Assembly: GCA_031287525.1 (NCBI GenBank)
Contig: JAITSU010000057.1
Location: 23,575-87,574, forward strand
Source: Zoogloeaceae bacterium
GTDB lineage: Bacteria; Pseudomonadota; Gammaproteobacteria; Burkholderiales; Rhodocyclaceae
Length of the DNA: 64,000 nt
Reading direction: 5' to 3'
The translations under genes were made by a program, and so were the position numbers. The notes beneath the pieces are model-generated. The model was not told the origin of the DNA. It worked only from the letters and a program-made list of their open reading frames with translations, and ran no database searches. Position 1 is the first letter of the stretch, and every line of letters begins with the position of its first letter. Shown here piece after piece: positions 7,552 to 17,400 of this stretch.

Positions 7552-8490
7552 ATGCCATTTATTACCGGACAAGCGGGCAGCCTGCAAGGGCTACTAGACG
7601 CGCTCACGACGGCCATCACCGCCCACGGCTGGACTGACGCTGGCGGCGGCTGTTATACAAAAGACGGCTGCGCGGTGCGCCTGGAACTTCTCAACATGGG
7701 GAGTTTTTACGGGACGACGCAATATCGGTTTTATGTCATACGGCTTGTCGTGGGCAACGGCGTATCGGGCGGCGCGCTGGTGGATGGCGCGCCAATAGGT
7801 CAGTTTATCGGCGAAATGGAACAAAATACCGGTTATGGCATTTCGTTTCCCGCCACCTTTTCAATCCACATCAACCAGAATCCTGACGAAGTGTATTTTT
7901 TCGTGAATCACAACGTCACATACTGGCAATGGCTGGCGTTTGGAAGAAGCCCTGTTCCCGGCATACCCGGAACAGGTAATTGGTCGGGCGGCACTCGCGG
8001 CGCTCCGGCAAGCGGCGTATATGGCGCAGGAAAGATTGCCATCTACATCACCCCGACAGGCGGCACTGGCGGCACACACTATACGACCAGCACTGCGCTT
8101 TTTTGGGACGGCAACGTAAACACCGAGGCAGTTACCTCCATTATCCATCATGGCTTATCGGGTGACGGATGGCAGAGCGCCCCTTCCGGCGCCGTCGCCG
8201 CCGCGCCGCGAATAGAATACGGGATTTCAACCTGGAATCAGGGCGCGCCCTTGATTCCGATTCGCGCGCTGCTGGCGCGGGGTGACACCAAGAATTCCAT
8301 TATCAGTGAACTTCGCCACGCCCGTTATCTGCGCCTCGACCATTACGCGCCGGGAGAGGTCATAACGCTCGGACAGGACAAATGGCGCGTCTACCCCTGG
8401 TGGAAAAAAAACATAACAGCGCGAAACGGCGGAACGAACATCGACCACACCGGCACTTTCGGCGTGGCGCTACGTTACGACGGCGCGTAA
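7552..8490 (+). CDS. Phage virion structural protein, function unknown
   Basis: This 312-residue protein is glycine and aromatic-rich (for example FFVNHNVTYWQWLAFG and GTGGTHYTTSTALFWDGN). The ATG at 7552 is placed 9 bases after AGGAG; a TTG at 7546 is too close to it. Lower GC and freer codon use than its neighbours suggest a faster-evolving, host-facing protein. It pairs by position with the gene at 6673. Function is not assigned. Confidence 0.55.
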   Translation: MPFITGQAGSLQGLLDALTTAITAHGWTDAGGGCYTKDGCAVRLELLNMGSFYGTTQYRFYVIRLVVGNGVSGGALVDGAPIGQFIGEMEQNTGYGISFPATFSIHINQNPDEVYFFVNHNVTYWQWLAFGRSPVPGIPGTGNWSGGTRGAPASGVYGAGKIAIYITPTGGTGGTHYTTSTALFWDGNVNTEAVTSIIHHGLSGDGWQSAPSGAVAAAPRIEYGISTWNQGAPLIPIRALLARGDTKNSIISELRHARYLRLDHYAPGEVITLGQDKWRVYPWWKKNITARNGGTNIDHTGTFGVALRYDGA

Positions 8491-8493
8491 GCC

Positions 8494-10197
8494 ATGAGCG
8501 TCATCGAAGCCTTCCTCGTCGCCACCTGCCTGCCCCCCGGCGTGAATGGCAATCTCGCGCCGGATTTGGACAAATTCAGCGGCATCACCGGCTGGCCGGG
8601 GACGGAAGACCTGGGCGCGGCGGGCGGCTACATGCCCATGACGGCGCATTTTCCGGTTGAGGCGAACGGTAAAACCATCGCCGCATGGCGGGGCGGGTGC
8701 TACTTTGACGATTACTATCACCGCATTCACATCACGCCCGCGTCGATCGACGTGGGCAACATCGCCGCCGAGCAGAAAATCGACCTCTCCATCTGGAACA
8801 GCGCTTTGACCCCGCAGACGCTCACCGCCGTGACCGGGCTGGATGATGACATCACGGTCACGACGCCCTTCGCGCTGCCCTTTGCGATGCCTGCCTTGCG
8901 GGAAGACTTGCATCAACTGAACCTGTCGCCGTCCGGTCCCTCGACCATTGACCTTGAGATTCACTTTGTTTTTACCGGCCTCCCCGACGCCATTGTCGCC
9001 ATTGTCGGCAATCGCATCGTCGCGTTTCCGTGGCCGGTGAATTGGGTTGAACCTGTGCGCGAGAATTTCCAGTGGACAACCGACATCCTCACCTCGGAGA
9101 CCGGCGCGGAGCAGCGACGCGCTTTGCGGATTTCGCCCCGCGTCCGCCTGTCCGGCGCGGCGCTGGTGGCGGAAGAGGAACGCGCGAATCTCGACCTCGC
9201 GCTTTCCAACTGGGCGGCGAATGTCTGGTGCGTCCCGTTCTGGCCGGACATTCAAACCCTCGCCGCCGACGCGCCGAAAGGCTCAACCTTCATTTCCTGC
9301 GTGACAGCGGGTTATGATTTTGCCGTTGGTTCACTCGCGCTCCTGATTGGCGAATCGCCTTTCGACAACGAAGCGGTCGAAGTGACCGCCATCGCCGCGC
9401 ATGGCATCGAAATCAAACGCCCGACCGGATTTGACTGGCGGGCGGGCACGCGCCTTTTTCCCGCGCGGCAGGCAAGGCTCATGACCCTGCCGGAAGTCAC
9501 CCGTGAGACCGATACCGTCGATACCCTCGCCGTCGAATTTCAGCTCACCGAAACCCGCGACCGGACGGGCAAGCTGCCCACGCCGACTTATCGCGGGCTG
9601 CCGCTCTTTCTCGACCGTCCGAACGAAGCCGACAAACTCACGCGCGCGCAAGAGCGGCTCATCATCACGCTGGATAACGAGGTCGGCAAAGTAGCGGTCA
9701 TCGACACCGCCCGCCGCGCTTTCCAGACGCTGCAACACAGTTTTCTGCTCGCCGGCCGCGCCGCGCTGCAAGACTTTCTCGACTTTGTTTATGGCTTGAA
9801 CGGCAAACAAAAAGCGATCTGGGTGCCCACCCACGCCGCCGATCTGACGCTCATCGAACCGGCAAGCGCCAATGCGCTGGCGGTAAAACGTGTGGGCTAT
9901 CCCCGCTTCGGTCTGGGTACGCCGGGGCGGCAGGACATTCTGATTCAGATGCACGACGGGAGCGTCCTGACCCGCCGCGTCACCGCCGCCGTCAGCGACG
10001 GCAATGTGGAACGCCTGGCCGTCGATACGCCTTTCCCTGCCGCGATTTTGCCGTCGCAGGTGGCGCGCATCAGCTATCTCATCTGCGCGCGGCTGGCGTC
10101 GGACGAAATCGAAGTGGAACACCTGACCGACAACCACGGCGTCGCCCGCGCCAGCCTCACATGGCGGGCGGTGCGGGATGATCTGGAATCGACATGA
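8494..10197 (+). CDS. Phage tail protein upstream of the DUF2163 hub protein
   Basis: This 567-residue protein has an N-terminal region of about 200 residues (IDVGNIAAEQKIDLSIWNS) and a C-terminal region with YGLNGKQKAIWVPTHAADLTL. The latter resembles phage tail tip or distal tail proteins that precede DUF2163 proteins. It starts three bases after the previous stop. It is probably part of the tail tip complex; the exact role is inferred from order. Confidence 0.6.
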   Translation: MSVIEAFLVATCLPPGVNGNLAPDLDKFSGITGWPGTEDLGAAGGYMPMTAHFPVEANGKTIAAWRGGCYFDDYYHRIHITPASIDVGNIAAEQKIDLSIWNSALTPQTLTAVTGLDDDITVTTPFALPFAMPALREDLHQLNLSPSGPSTIDLEIHFVFTGLPDAIVAIVGNRIVAFPWPVNWVEPVRENFQWTTDILTSETGAEQRRALRISPRVRLSGAALVAEEERANLDLALSNWAANVWCVPFWPDIQTLAADAPKGSTFISCVTAGYDFAVGSLALLIGESPFDNEAVEVTAIAAHGIEIKRPTGFDWRAGTRLFPARQARLMTLPEVTRETDTVDTLAVEFQLTETRDRTGKLPTPTYRGLPLFLDRPNEADKLTRAQERLIITLDNEVGKVAVIDTARRAFQTLQHSFLLAGRAALQDFLDFVYGLNGKQKAIWVPTHAADLTLIEPASANALAVKRVGYPRFGLGTPGRQDILIQMHDGSVLTRRVTAAVSDGNVERLAVDTPFPAAILPSQVARISYLICARLASDEIEVEHLTDNHGVARASLTWRAVRDDLEST

Positions 10198-10200
10198 ACC

Positions 10201-10229
10201 CGTAGGGGCGGTTCGTGAACCGCCCCTGC
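10201..10229. repeat. REP-like palindrome, variant arm (copy 6)
   Basis: A single arm with the variant core GGGGCGGTTCGTGAACCGCC. A near-identical arm lies at 56321-56350, outside the prophage, so this family is not phage-specific. Confidence 0.75.
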
Positions 10230-10248
10230 ATCAACAGGAAACCCGACC

Positions 10249-11076
10249 ATGCCATTCAATGAGATAGAAATTTCAATATCCTCCGCCCGCCCGTACCGCC
10301 TCTACCTCTTCGAGCGCGGCGGCGAGCGATGGGCATACACCAATGCCGATCGCGATGTCACCTATCAAAACATCGCTTACAAAGCGCTGCCCATTTCCGA
10401 TGATGGCATCCGCGCCACGGGCGAAGTCTCCGCCGACCAGATGACGGTGACGGCTCCCGCCGACCTTGATGTAGCGATGATGTTTCGCGCCGCCGCGCCT
10501 TCCGACGACATTTGGCTGACCCTGCGCGATTCGAGCTACGGCTTGCCCGACGCCGCCGATTCCGCCGCCGTGGTTTGGGTGGGCAGTGTCCGCGCCGTGC
10601 GCTGGTCGGAACCGGGCAAATCGGAACTCTGCTGCAATTCCATTTCCGCCAGCATGGGGCAAACGGGTCTGCGTCTCTCCTTTGAGCGGTCTTGCCCGCA
10701 CTGCCTCTACGACGGGCAATGCCGTGTCTCCGCCGCGCTGTACAAGGTGACGCGCAACATCATCGACATGAACGGACAAAGCATTGTCGTCTCCGGCATC
10801 GACAGCACGCCGATTTACGCGGGGGGGATTGTGCAGTGGCAATCCGGCATCGCGACCGAGCGGCGCGCCATCGAAGCCCAAGGCGGCAACACCCTGGCGA
10901 TTCTGGGCGGCACCTACGGCATGAAAACCGGCATGAGTGTGGCGCTCTACCCTGGATGCGACCAGACCCGCGAAACGTGCGACAGCCGTTTCAACAACAT
11001 CGAAAACTTTGGCGGCTTCGCCCACATGCCGGGCAAGTCGCCGTTCGACGGCGACGCCATTTATTCGGGGAGTTAA
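10249..11076 (+). CDS. Phage tail hub protein, DUF2163/BR0599 family
   Basis: This 275-residue protein has the DUF2163 N-terminal half and the BR0599 C-terminal signature NIENFGGFAHMPGKSPFDG. The Cys-rich RSCPHCLYDGQC motif (about residues 145-156) and later CDQTRETC fit the metal-binding cluster of this family. Homologues form the tail hub of gene transfer agents and of D3112-like phages. It is followed by three closely packed tail genes. Confidence 0.85.
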   Translation: MPFNEIEISISSARPYRLYLFERGGERWAYTNADRDVTYQNIAYKALPISDDGIRATGEVSADQMTVTAPADLDVAMMFRAAAPSDDIWLTLRDSSYGLPDAADSAAVVWVGSVRAVRWSEPGKSELCCNSISASMGQTGLRLSFERSCPHCLYDGQCRVSAALYKVTRNIIDMNGQSIVVSGIDSTPIYAGGIVQWQSGIATERRAIEAQGGNTLAILGGTYGMKTGMSVALYPGCDQTRETCDSRFNNIENFGGFAHMPGKSPFDGDAIYSGS

Positions 11077-11078
11077 GC

Positions 11079-11306
11079 ATGTGGTTCCAACTCTTCATGC
11101 TGGTTGTCTCGCTGGTGATCAGCGCCGTGACCGCGCCCAAAGCGGCGACCCCCAAACCCGCCAGCCTGTCGGACTTCGATTTTCCGCAATCGACCGAAGG
11201 CACCGCCGAAGCCGTGGTGTTTGGCGACGTGTGGATTGAGGACTGGTTTGTGACCGGCGTCGGAAATTTCCGCAAGTTCGACGTCAAGACCAAGGGGGGT
11301 AAATGA
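11079..11306 (+). CDS. Small tail assembly protein with one membrane-like helix
   Basis: This 75-residue protein has a hydrophobic N-terminal helix (FQLFMLVVSLVISAVTA), a Lys/Pro/Ala linker, then FGDVWIEDWFVTGVGNFRKF. Such proteins sit between the hub and tip genes in several D3112-like phages. It overlaps the next gene by four bases (ATGA). The exact role is unknown. Confidence 0.6.
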   Translation: MWFQLFMLVVSLVISAVTAPKAATPKPASLSDFDFPQSTEGTAEAVVFGDVWIEDWFVTGVGNFRKFDVKTKGGK

Positions 11307-11515
11307 AAATCACCCCCTCCGACCTGCACGAAGCGCCGCTGTTCGGCAAACGCGGCTGGTGCGCGAAAGGTTGCCGCGCGTGGGCGGCGGCGCATCACCT
11401 CGACTGGTCAGCCTTCGTGCGCGATGGCATTGACGAGGCTGAACTCCTCGCCACCGGCGACCCGATGGCGGCGGCGCTGGTGGATTGGAAAAAATCACAA
11501 CAGGATGAATCATAA
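11303..11515 (+). CDS. Small phage tail protein
   Basis: This 70-residue protein contains a Cys pair (WCAKGC) and the pattern RDGIDEAELLATGDPMAAAL, seen in small proteins encoded in phage tail modules. It overlaps both neighbours by 1-4 bases, so translation is coupled. No function can be given. Confidence 0.6.
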   Translation: MKITPSDLHEAPLFGKRGWCAKGCRAWAAAHHLDWSAFVRDGIDEAELLATGDPMAAALVDWKKSQQDES

Positions 11516-13698
11516 TGGGCAGCAAAAAAGTCAAAATCGGCTACGTCTACTATATGGGGCTACACATGACCCTGTGTCGCGGCCCCGTGGATGAGCTACG
11601 TACCATCATGGTGGGCGACAAGGAAGCCTGGACGGGCAGCGCCACCGGCAACGTGGAATTCAAGATCAACAAGCCCGACCTGTTCGGCGGCGAAAAGAAA
11701 GAAGGCGGCATCGCGGGCACGCTCGCCGTGCTGATGGGCGACGCCACGCAAGCCGTGCACGAACGCCTCGCCCGGATGTTGGGCGGACTTGTCCCCGCTT
11801 TTCGCGGCGTGACTTCAGTCTTTTACGACGGCGAGCTTTGCGCCCTGACCGTTTATCCCAAAAAGTGGGCGTTCCGTGTCCGCCGCACGGTGAAGGGATG
11901 GCAGGGCGGCGCGGCATGGTATCCCGACAAATGCGCCATCTGGCTGAATGGTTACGACATCAAGGCGATGAATCCCGCGCACATCCTCTACCAGATTTAC
12001 ACCGACGCCACCATTTCGCGCGGGCTTCCCCCCGCGCGCCTTGATGACGCCTCATTTCGCCGCGCCGCCGACCAGCTCTACGCCGAAGGATTCGGGCTGT
12101 GTTTGAAATGGTCGCGGCAAGACGGCATCGACCGCTTCGCGCAAATGGTCATTGACCACATTGGCGCGGTGGTCTATACCAGCCGCAACACGGGTTTGCT
12201 GACCCTGAAACTCATTCGCGGCGATTACACGATAGATACCGTTCCCGCCTTCGATCCCGACCACGGGCTACTCGGCATCGACGAAGACGAAACCACGGCG
12301 GTCTCTGAATCGGTGAATGAAATCATCGTCAAATACACCGACCCCGCTGACGGTAAAAGCCGCTCCACCCGCATCAAAAACAACGCCGCCATCATGACGT
12401 CCGGCAGCGTGGTGTCGCAAAGCAAAGATTACCCCGGTATCCCCACCGAATCACTGGCGCAGCGCGTTGCCCTGCGCGACCTGAAAGCGTCGGCGGGCGG
12501 GTTGCGAAAGCTGAAAATCCGCCTGAATCGTCTGGGCGCCGGCCTTGTCCCCGGCGATGTCTTCAAAATCGCCGCGCCCTCGCGCCATATAGAATCCCTC
12601 ATCCTGCGCGCCGGACGCTGCGAATACGGCGAGGGCACCGACGGCACCGTCACCATCACCGCCGTACAGGATGTCTTCGGGCTGCCGGGCACAAGCTGGT
12701 CAGGCATTGAAACTCCCGGCTACATCCCGCCCGATGTTACGCCGCGCCCCGCCCCGCAACAAATCCTGCAAGAAGCCCCGTTCAGGTCGCTGGTGCAGAT
12801 CATGGGCAATGCCGACGCCCGCCTGATGGATCCGACATTCGGCTACCTCACCGCGCTGGCGGAATCCCCCACGCCCCTGTCGGGCGGTTTTCAGATCTGG
12901 TCAAAGGTCGGCGCGCAAGCCTACACGTGCGCGAATGAAGAAGAGGGCAACTTCTCTCCCGTGGCCATGCTGGCAAACGACCTCGGCATGACCACCACAG
13001 CCGTGACCTTCACTGACGGGAAAGCCCTTGAATTCGTGGAAACCGGCGGCGCGGCGCTGATCGACCATGAAATCGTCCGCGTCGATTTTATCGACATCAC
13101 GGCGGGCGTCATGACCATTGCGCGCGGCTGTTGCGATACCGTCCCCGCCCCGCACGCTTCCGGCGCCACCATTTGGTTCACCGAAGACACCGGCGGCGCG
13201 GACGAAACCGAATACATCAGCGGCGCCACGGTCAACGTCAAACTGCTCACCACCGCGCCGGGCGGCATTCTCGACCTCGCCGCCGCCCAGGAGGGCGCGC
13301 TCACCATCACGGGCCGCGCCGGAAAACCCTACCCGCCGGGCAATTTCAAAATCAACGGTCTCACGTATCCCGCCACCATTCCCAATCCGCCCCTGCTCCT
13401 GACCATCAGCTGGTCGCACCGCGACCGCCTGACCGAATCGGATTTGCTCATCGATACCACGCAAGGCAACATCGGCCCGGAAGACGGCACCACGTACCGG
13501 CTCCGCCTCTACGGTCAAGACGGCGCCCTGAAAAAAACCGTCACCGGCATCACCGATACAAGCTACCAATGGATGTCAGAAGGCGCGGACAGCGGTCTAG
13601 GCATCGGCAACGTCAACCGCCAGGTGCGCGTCGTGCTGGACAGCGCGCGGGATGGCATTTACAGCCATCAGGCGCATGACTGGACAGTTTTCAGATAA
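11515..13698 (+). CDS. Tail tip / attachment protein
   Basis: This 727-residue protein is the largest tail tip component. The first ~400 residues (with WLNGYDIKAMNPAHILYQIY and VSESVNEIIVKYTDP) match the tip or hub fold of siphovirus tip proteins. The remainder carries beta-rich modules ending in a fibronectin-like stretch (GTTYRLRLYGQDG). It probably contacts the cell surface or organises the tail tip. Its stop codon lies inside the 30-bp repeat copy B. Confidence 0.7.
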   Translation: MGSKKVKIGYVYYMGLHMTLCRGPVDELRTIMVGDKEAWTGSATGNVEFKINKPDLFGGEKKEGGIAGTLAVLMGDATQAVHERLARMLGGLVPAFRGVTSVFYDGELCALTVYPKKWAFRVRRTVKGWQGGAAWYPDKCAIWLNGYDIKAMNPAHILYQIYTDATISRGLPPARLDDASFRRAADQLYAEGFGLCLKWSRQDGIDRFAQMVIDHIGAVVYTSRNTGLLTLKLIRGDYTIDTVPAFDPDHGLLGIDEDETTAVSESVNEIIVKYTDPADGKSRSTRIKNNAAIMTSGSVVSQSKDYPGIPTESLAQRVALRDLKASAGGLRKLKIRLNRLGAGLVPGDVFKIAAPSRHIESLILRAGRCEYGEGTDGTVTITAVQDVFGLPGTSWSGIETPGYIPPDVTPRPAPQQILQEAPFRSLVQIMGNADARLMDPTFGYLTALAESPTPLSGGFQIWSKVGAQAYTCANEEEGNFSPVAMLANDLGMTTTAVTFTDGKALEFVETGGAALIDHEIVRVDFIDITAGVMTIARGCCDTVPAPHASGATIWFTEDTGGADETEYISGATVNVKLLTTAPGGILDLAAAQEGALTITGRAGKPYPPGNFKINGLTYPATIPNPPLLLTISWSHRDRLTESDLLIDTTQGNIGPEDGTTYRLRLYGQDGALKKTVTGITDTSYQWMSEGADSGLGIGNVNRQVRVVLDSARDGIYSHQAHDWTVFR

Positions 13699-13726
13699 AC
13701 CAAAACCCTTTATTTATCTCTGCGCC
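13697..13726 (+). repeat. 30-bp direct repeat in the prophage, copy B
   Basis: This copy matches 1814-1843 at 26 of 30 positions (AAACCAAAACCCTTT start, GCGCC end). It overlaps the stop codon of the tail tip gene and lies 70 bases before the chaperone gene. Confidence 0.6.
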
Positions 13727-13795
13727 CTGTCAAGCCGGAAGATTGCCGCTGTACGCTTATCCCATTTCCGCCGCTCAACCACCGGACATTTTCCA

Positions 13796-14332
13796 ATGGC
13801 AAAACACATCTCTCCTTCTGACCATCCCGTCATCCGCACCAAGGCCAAAATGCCCAAACCCGCCCAGGGCAATGACCTCGACACCCTGTTTCCAGAACGC
13901 GATATTGAGGTCGCGGGCGAAACCATCACCATGCGCGAACTCACTTTTGGCGAACAGTTGAAACACGGTCAGGCGCTCGCCACCCTCGCCGAAGCCCTGC
14001 GCCCCGTCCTGCTCGCGCCCGCCGCATCCGGGACTGAACCCGACCCCTTGACCCTCATCCTCGACGTTCTCGCCCGGCACAACGACATCGCCATCAAGCT
14101 CGCCGCGCTCTGCTGCGACCGCCCCCGCGAATGGCTGGAAAACCTTTCCGGCAGGGAAGGCGAAGATGTGCTCATCCTCTGGTGGGGGGTGAACAGCCCT
14201 TTTTTTCTGCGACGGCTGATTGTCCGACCGGGGCAAATCAAAGCCGAAATCGCCCGACAAAAGCTAAACCAATTGGCTGGGGGCAAGTCTTCGCCACCCT
14301 CATTCGCCACGGACACCAGCGAGGCGAGTTGA
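13796..14332 (+). CDS. Tail assembly chaperone, first frame (lambda G-like by position)
   Basis: This 178-residue protein contains IEVAGETITMRELTFGEQLK and precedes a short overlapping frame and then the tape measure, where siphoviruses encode tail chaperones. A run of seven T at 14200-14206 (frame CCT TTT TTT) offers a -1 slip. The slip would fuse residues 1-137 to the downstream frame, giving about 229 residues. The ATG at 13796 is the first in frame after the 30-bp repeat. The chaperone role is inferred from order and the slip site, not from a family match. Confidence 0.6.
   Translation: MAKHISPSDHPVIRTKAKMPKPAQGNDLDTLFPERDIEVAGETITMRELTFGEQLKHGQALATLAEALRPVLLAPAASGTEPDPLTLILDVLARHNDIAIKLAALCCDRPREWLENLSGREGEDVLILWWGVNSPFFLRRLIVRPGQIKAEIARQKLNQLAGGKSSPPSFATDTSEAS
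14200..14206 (+). promoter_or_regulatory. Candidate -1 ribosomal frameshift site
   Basis: The heptamer T TTT TTT is in the correct register for -1 slippage from the frame opened at 13796 to the frame closing at 14484. A G-run (GGGGGG at 14184-14189), which could act as an internal Shine-Dalgarno stimulator, lies about 10 bases upstream. Confidence 0.5.
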
Positions 14333-14484
14333 TGCGCTACACCGCTCGCCAGATCGCCCTGTTTTTCCGCGAAGCCATCCGCGCCGAAAACGAACAACAA
14401 GCCCGCGCCATCTGCGCTGCCAATCTGGGATTTTCGGGCGGCAAGGAAACAAAAAACGCCATCAACGAACTGCTGGGAGAATAA
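14332..14484 (+). CDS. Tail assembly chaperone, second frame (lambda T-like)
   Basis: As a free-standing gene this encodes 50 residues, MRYTARQIALFFREAIRAEN onward, with a TGATG overlap to the upstream stop. The frame is open back to before 14200, so it can also be the C-terminal part of a -1 frameshift fusion. It ends three bases before the tape measure ATG. Both routes (re-initiation and frameshift) are possible. Confidence 0.6.
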   Translation: MRYTARQIALFFREAIRAENEQQARAICAANLGFSGGKETKNAINELLGE

Positions 14485-14487
14485 ACG

Positions 14488-17400
14488 ATGGCGGGCGGAA
14501 GCAATCTCAATCTCGCGCTCAAAATTGAAGCCGACATCAAGCAGGCGCAAGCGGCGTTGTCGGGCATTCAGCAGCAAGTCGGCAGTGTCGCCGGAAACGC
14601 CAAAAGCGCAGGCGGCGCGGCAAGTGGCGCGGCGGGCGGATTCAACCAACTCGGCGCTGCCGCTGGCGGCGCGGCGGATGAGCTTGGCAAAGTCTCGCAA
14701 TCCGCATCCGGCATCAAGGGCGCGCTGGGTAACGCCACCGCCGCCCTGAAAGGCTTTGTCGGCGCGTTTGTCGGCATAGGGGCCATCAAGGGCTTCATTG
14801 CGCTGGCGGATGAATACGGTCAGATGTCCAGCCGTATCAAAATGGCGACCCGTAGCGCCGAGGAATACGAGCAGGTGCAGATGCGCCTGCTGGATACCGC
14901 CAACAATACCTACCGCCCGCTCTCCGAGGTACAGGAAGCCTACATCCGCACCGCCGACGCGCTGCGCTCAATGAGTTACAACACCCATCAGGCAATGGAT
15001 GTTTCCGATTCCCTGTCCTATCTTTTTGTCACCAACGCCGCCAGCGCCGACCGCGCGTCGTCCGCCATCGACGCCTTCGGCAAGTCCCTGCAAACCGGCG
15101 AAGTACACGCCATGCAATGGCAAACCCTGCTCGCCGCCGTGCCTTCGCTGGTGCAGGACATCGCCACCGCCAGTGGCAAATCGGCAGAGGAAATCAGAAA
15201 GCTGGGCGCGGAAGGCAAGCTCTCCGTCGCGCAACTCACCGAAGGCTTGCGCCAGTCCGCCGAGAAAAACAAACAACTGGCGGCGGACATGCCGGTCACG
15301 GTCGCGGATGCTTTCACCAAGCTCCGTAACAGTCTCGAAGCCTTTTTTGGCGAGGTCAATTCCGGCACGGGTCTGACGCAAATTCTGGTCAGCGCGCTGG
15401 AAGGCGTAGGCTCTGCCGTCGACTGGCTCACCGAAAATCTGGAGACCGCCGCGATTCATTTTGAAGGCTGGGGCGAGGACATCCGCCGTCTGCCGGAATC
15501 CGTAGCGTTTATGGTCGACGGGATTTCAAACGAAATGGACGGCTTGCTCGCCCTCATCGGCAGCGATTCCAGCGACATCCGCGACTTTCTGATGGGTGCG
15601 TTCAGGGAATGGCCGGAGAATGTCCGCCAGTTCATCCAGATCATCACCGTCGAAATCGCCGCTTTCGTCGACAAGTGTCGGGCATTCGGTGTCGACATCG
15701 CCAATTTCCTGAATCCGGTCAGCGCGATCAAGGAAAGCTTCTCGGTGATGAACAAGGCGGTCAAGGGCGAACTCAAGACCGGCGACGCGCTTGTCGCCGA
15801 ATTCGAGCGCATCAATGGCGTCCGCCGCGATTCCCTGCAAGCCATCGCCGATGAGCGCGTCGCTACGGAACAGAACGTCGAAGCGAAGAAAAAGGAAATC
15901 GCCGCCAAACGTGAGGCGATGAGGGCGGAAATTGAGCGCCAGCGGCAGGCAAAAGTCAATCTCAAAACGCCTACGAGCAAGACCGGCGGCAAAGCCAAGG
16001 CTGATCCTGTCGCGCAGGCATTGGCGCAGCAGGAACAGTCGCTCACCGTCGCGCTTGCCGAAGCGCATCAAAAACTGGCGAACGCCAAAAACGGTGTCGC
16101 CGATGCTGAAAACCGCGCCACTAGCCGTCTTGAAATCTGGCTCTCCACCAACAAGGCGGCGCAAGGCCTGACGGGAAGCCAGATTGCCGGGTTACGCAAT
16201 CAAGCTGCTGCTGTCGACGCCGCCACCAAAGCCTACACCGACCTCGCCGAAGCCAAAGCCCGCGCCGAACGGATCAAGAGCGGCATGGAAGACATCAACA
16301 TCACCCTGCTCGAATCTCAGGGCAACAACTTTGCAGCCTCAAAACGCCGCATTGAAAAGCAATACCGTGCCTTGGTCAAAGACCTGAACGACAGCGGCGA
16401 CACGGTGAATCTCGATATCGTGACCCAAGTCAAGGATTACGAAGTCGCCAAAGCCAGATTGGATGACGTGCTCGCCAAAATCGACGCGATTCAGGCGGCT
16501 CAAAGCAGGGGCGAACAGTCGCTCTCTACGGCATCCGAAACCGGCTTACTGACCGAAGTCGAAGGCCGCGAACGTCTGCTGGACATTCATCGTCAGACCT
16601 ACGCAGAGCTGCAAAAAATCCGCCCTGAACTCGAATACTTGGCGCGGCAACCCGACATCGTCGGTCAGCAAGCCGCCGTCGCGTTGCAACAACTCACCGA
16701 TCAGGAAAAGAAGCTGCAAGCGACGACGACGCTTTTCGCCAGTACCTTGAAAAACGGTCTGACATCTGGCTTGCAGCAAGCCATCAGCGGTCTTGCCGAC
16801 GGCACGATGTCGCTGCGTGACGCCATTCACGCGCTTGCCACCGAAATTGCTCAGTCGCTCTTGAAAATGTACGCCGACAACGCCGTGCAATTCTTCATGA
16901 AGCCTGACGGCCCGCTGGGGGACTTTTTCAAAATGGGCGATTCCGGCGCGGGCGGGGCGGGGGGATTGCTCGGCGCGCTGTTTGGTAACGGAACACAAGG
17001 CGCGGCGGCGGCAACCACGACTGCCAATACGGCATCGGTCACGGCAAACACGGCGGCGATCACCACTCTGACGGCACAACTTGCCACTTCCGGTCTGACC
17101 GACGTGGCAGCGAACGTCGCAAACGATGCCGTGGAAGGCGTCAGCCAAGCGGCAGAAACCGCCAACAACGCTGCCCTGATGACTTCCGCCACCAGCTTGA
17201 CGGCGGCGGGTACGATGTTGCTGACCTCTGCTACGGCGCTACAAGCGGCAGCCGCCGCAATCAGCGCCAGTGCTGCTGGTGGCGGCATGAGCGCGCTGGG
17301 CAGTTTGGGGAGCGGAATCGTCGGGAGCTTGTTTGCCACGGGTGGCTATACCGGCGCGGGCGGGAAATACCAGCCCGCCGGTATCGTCCATGCGGGTGAA

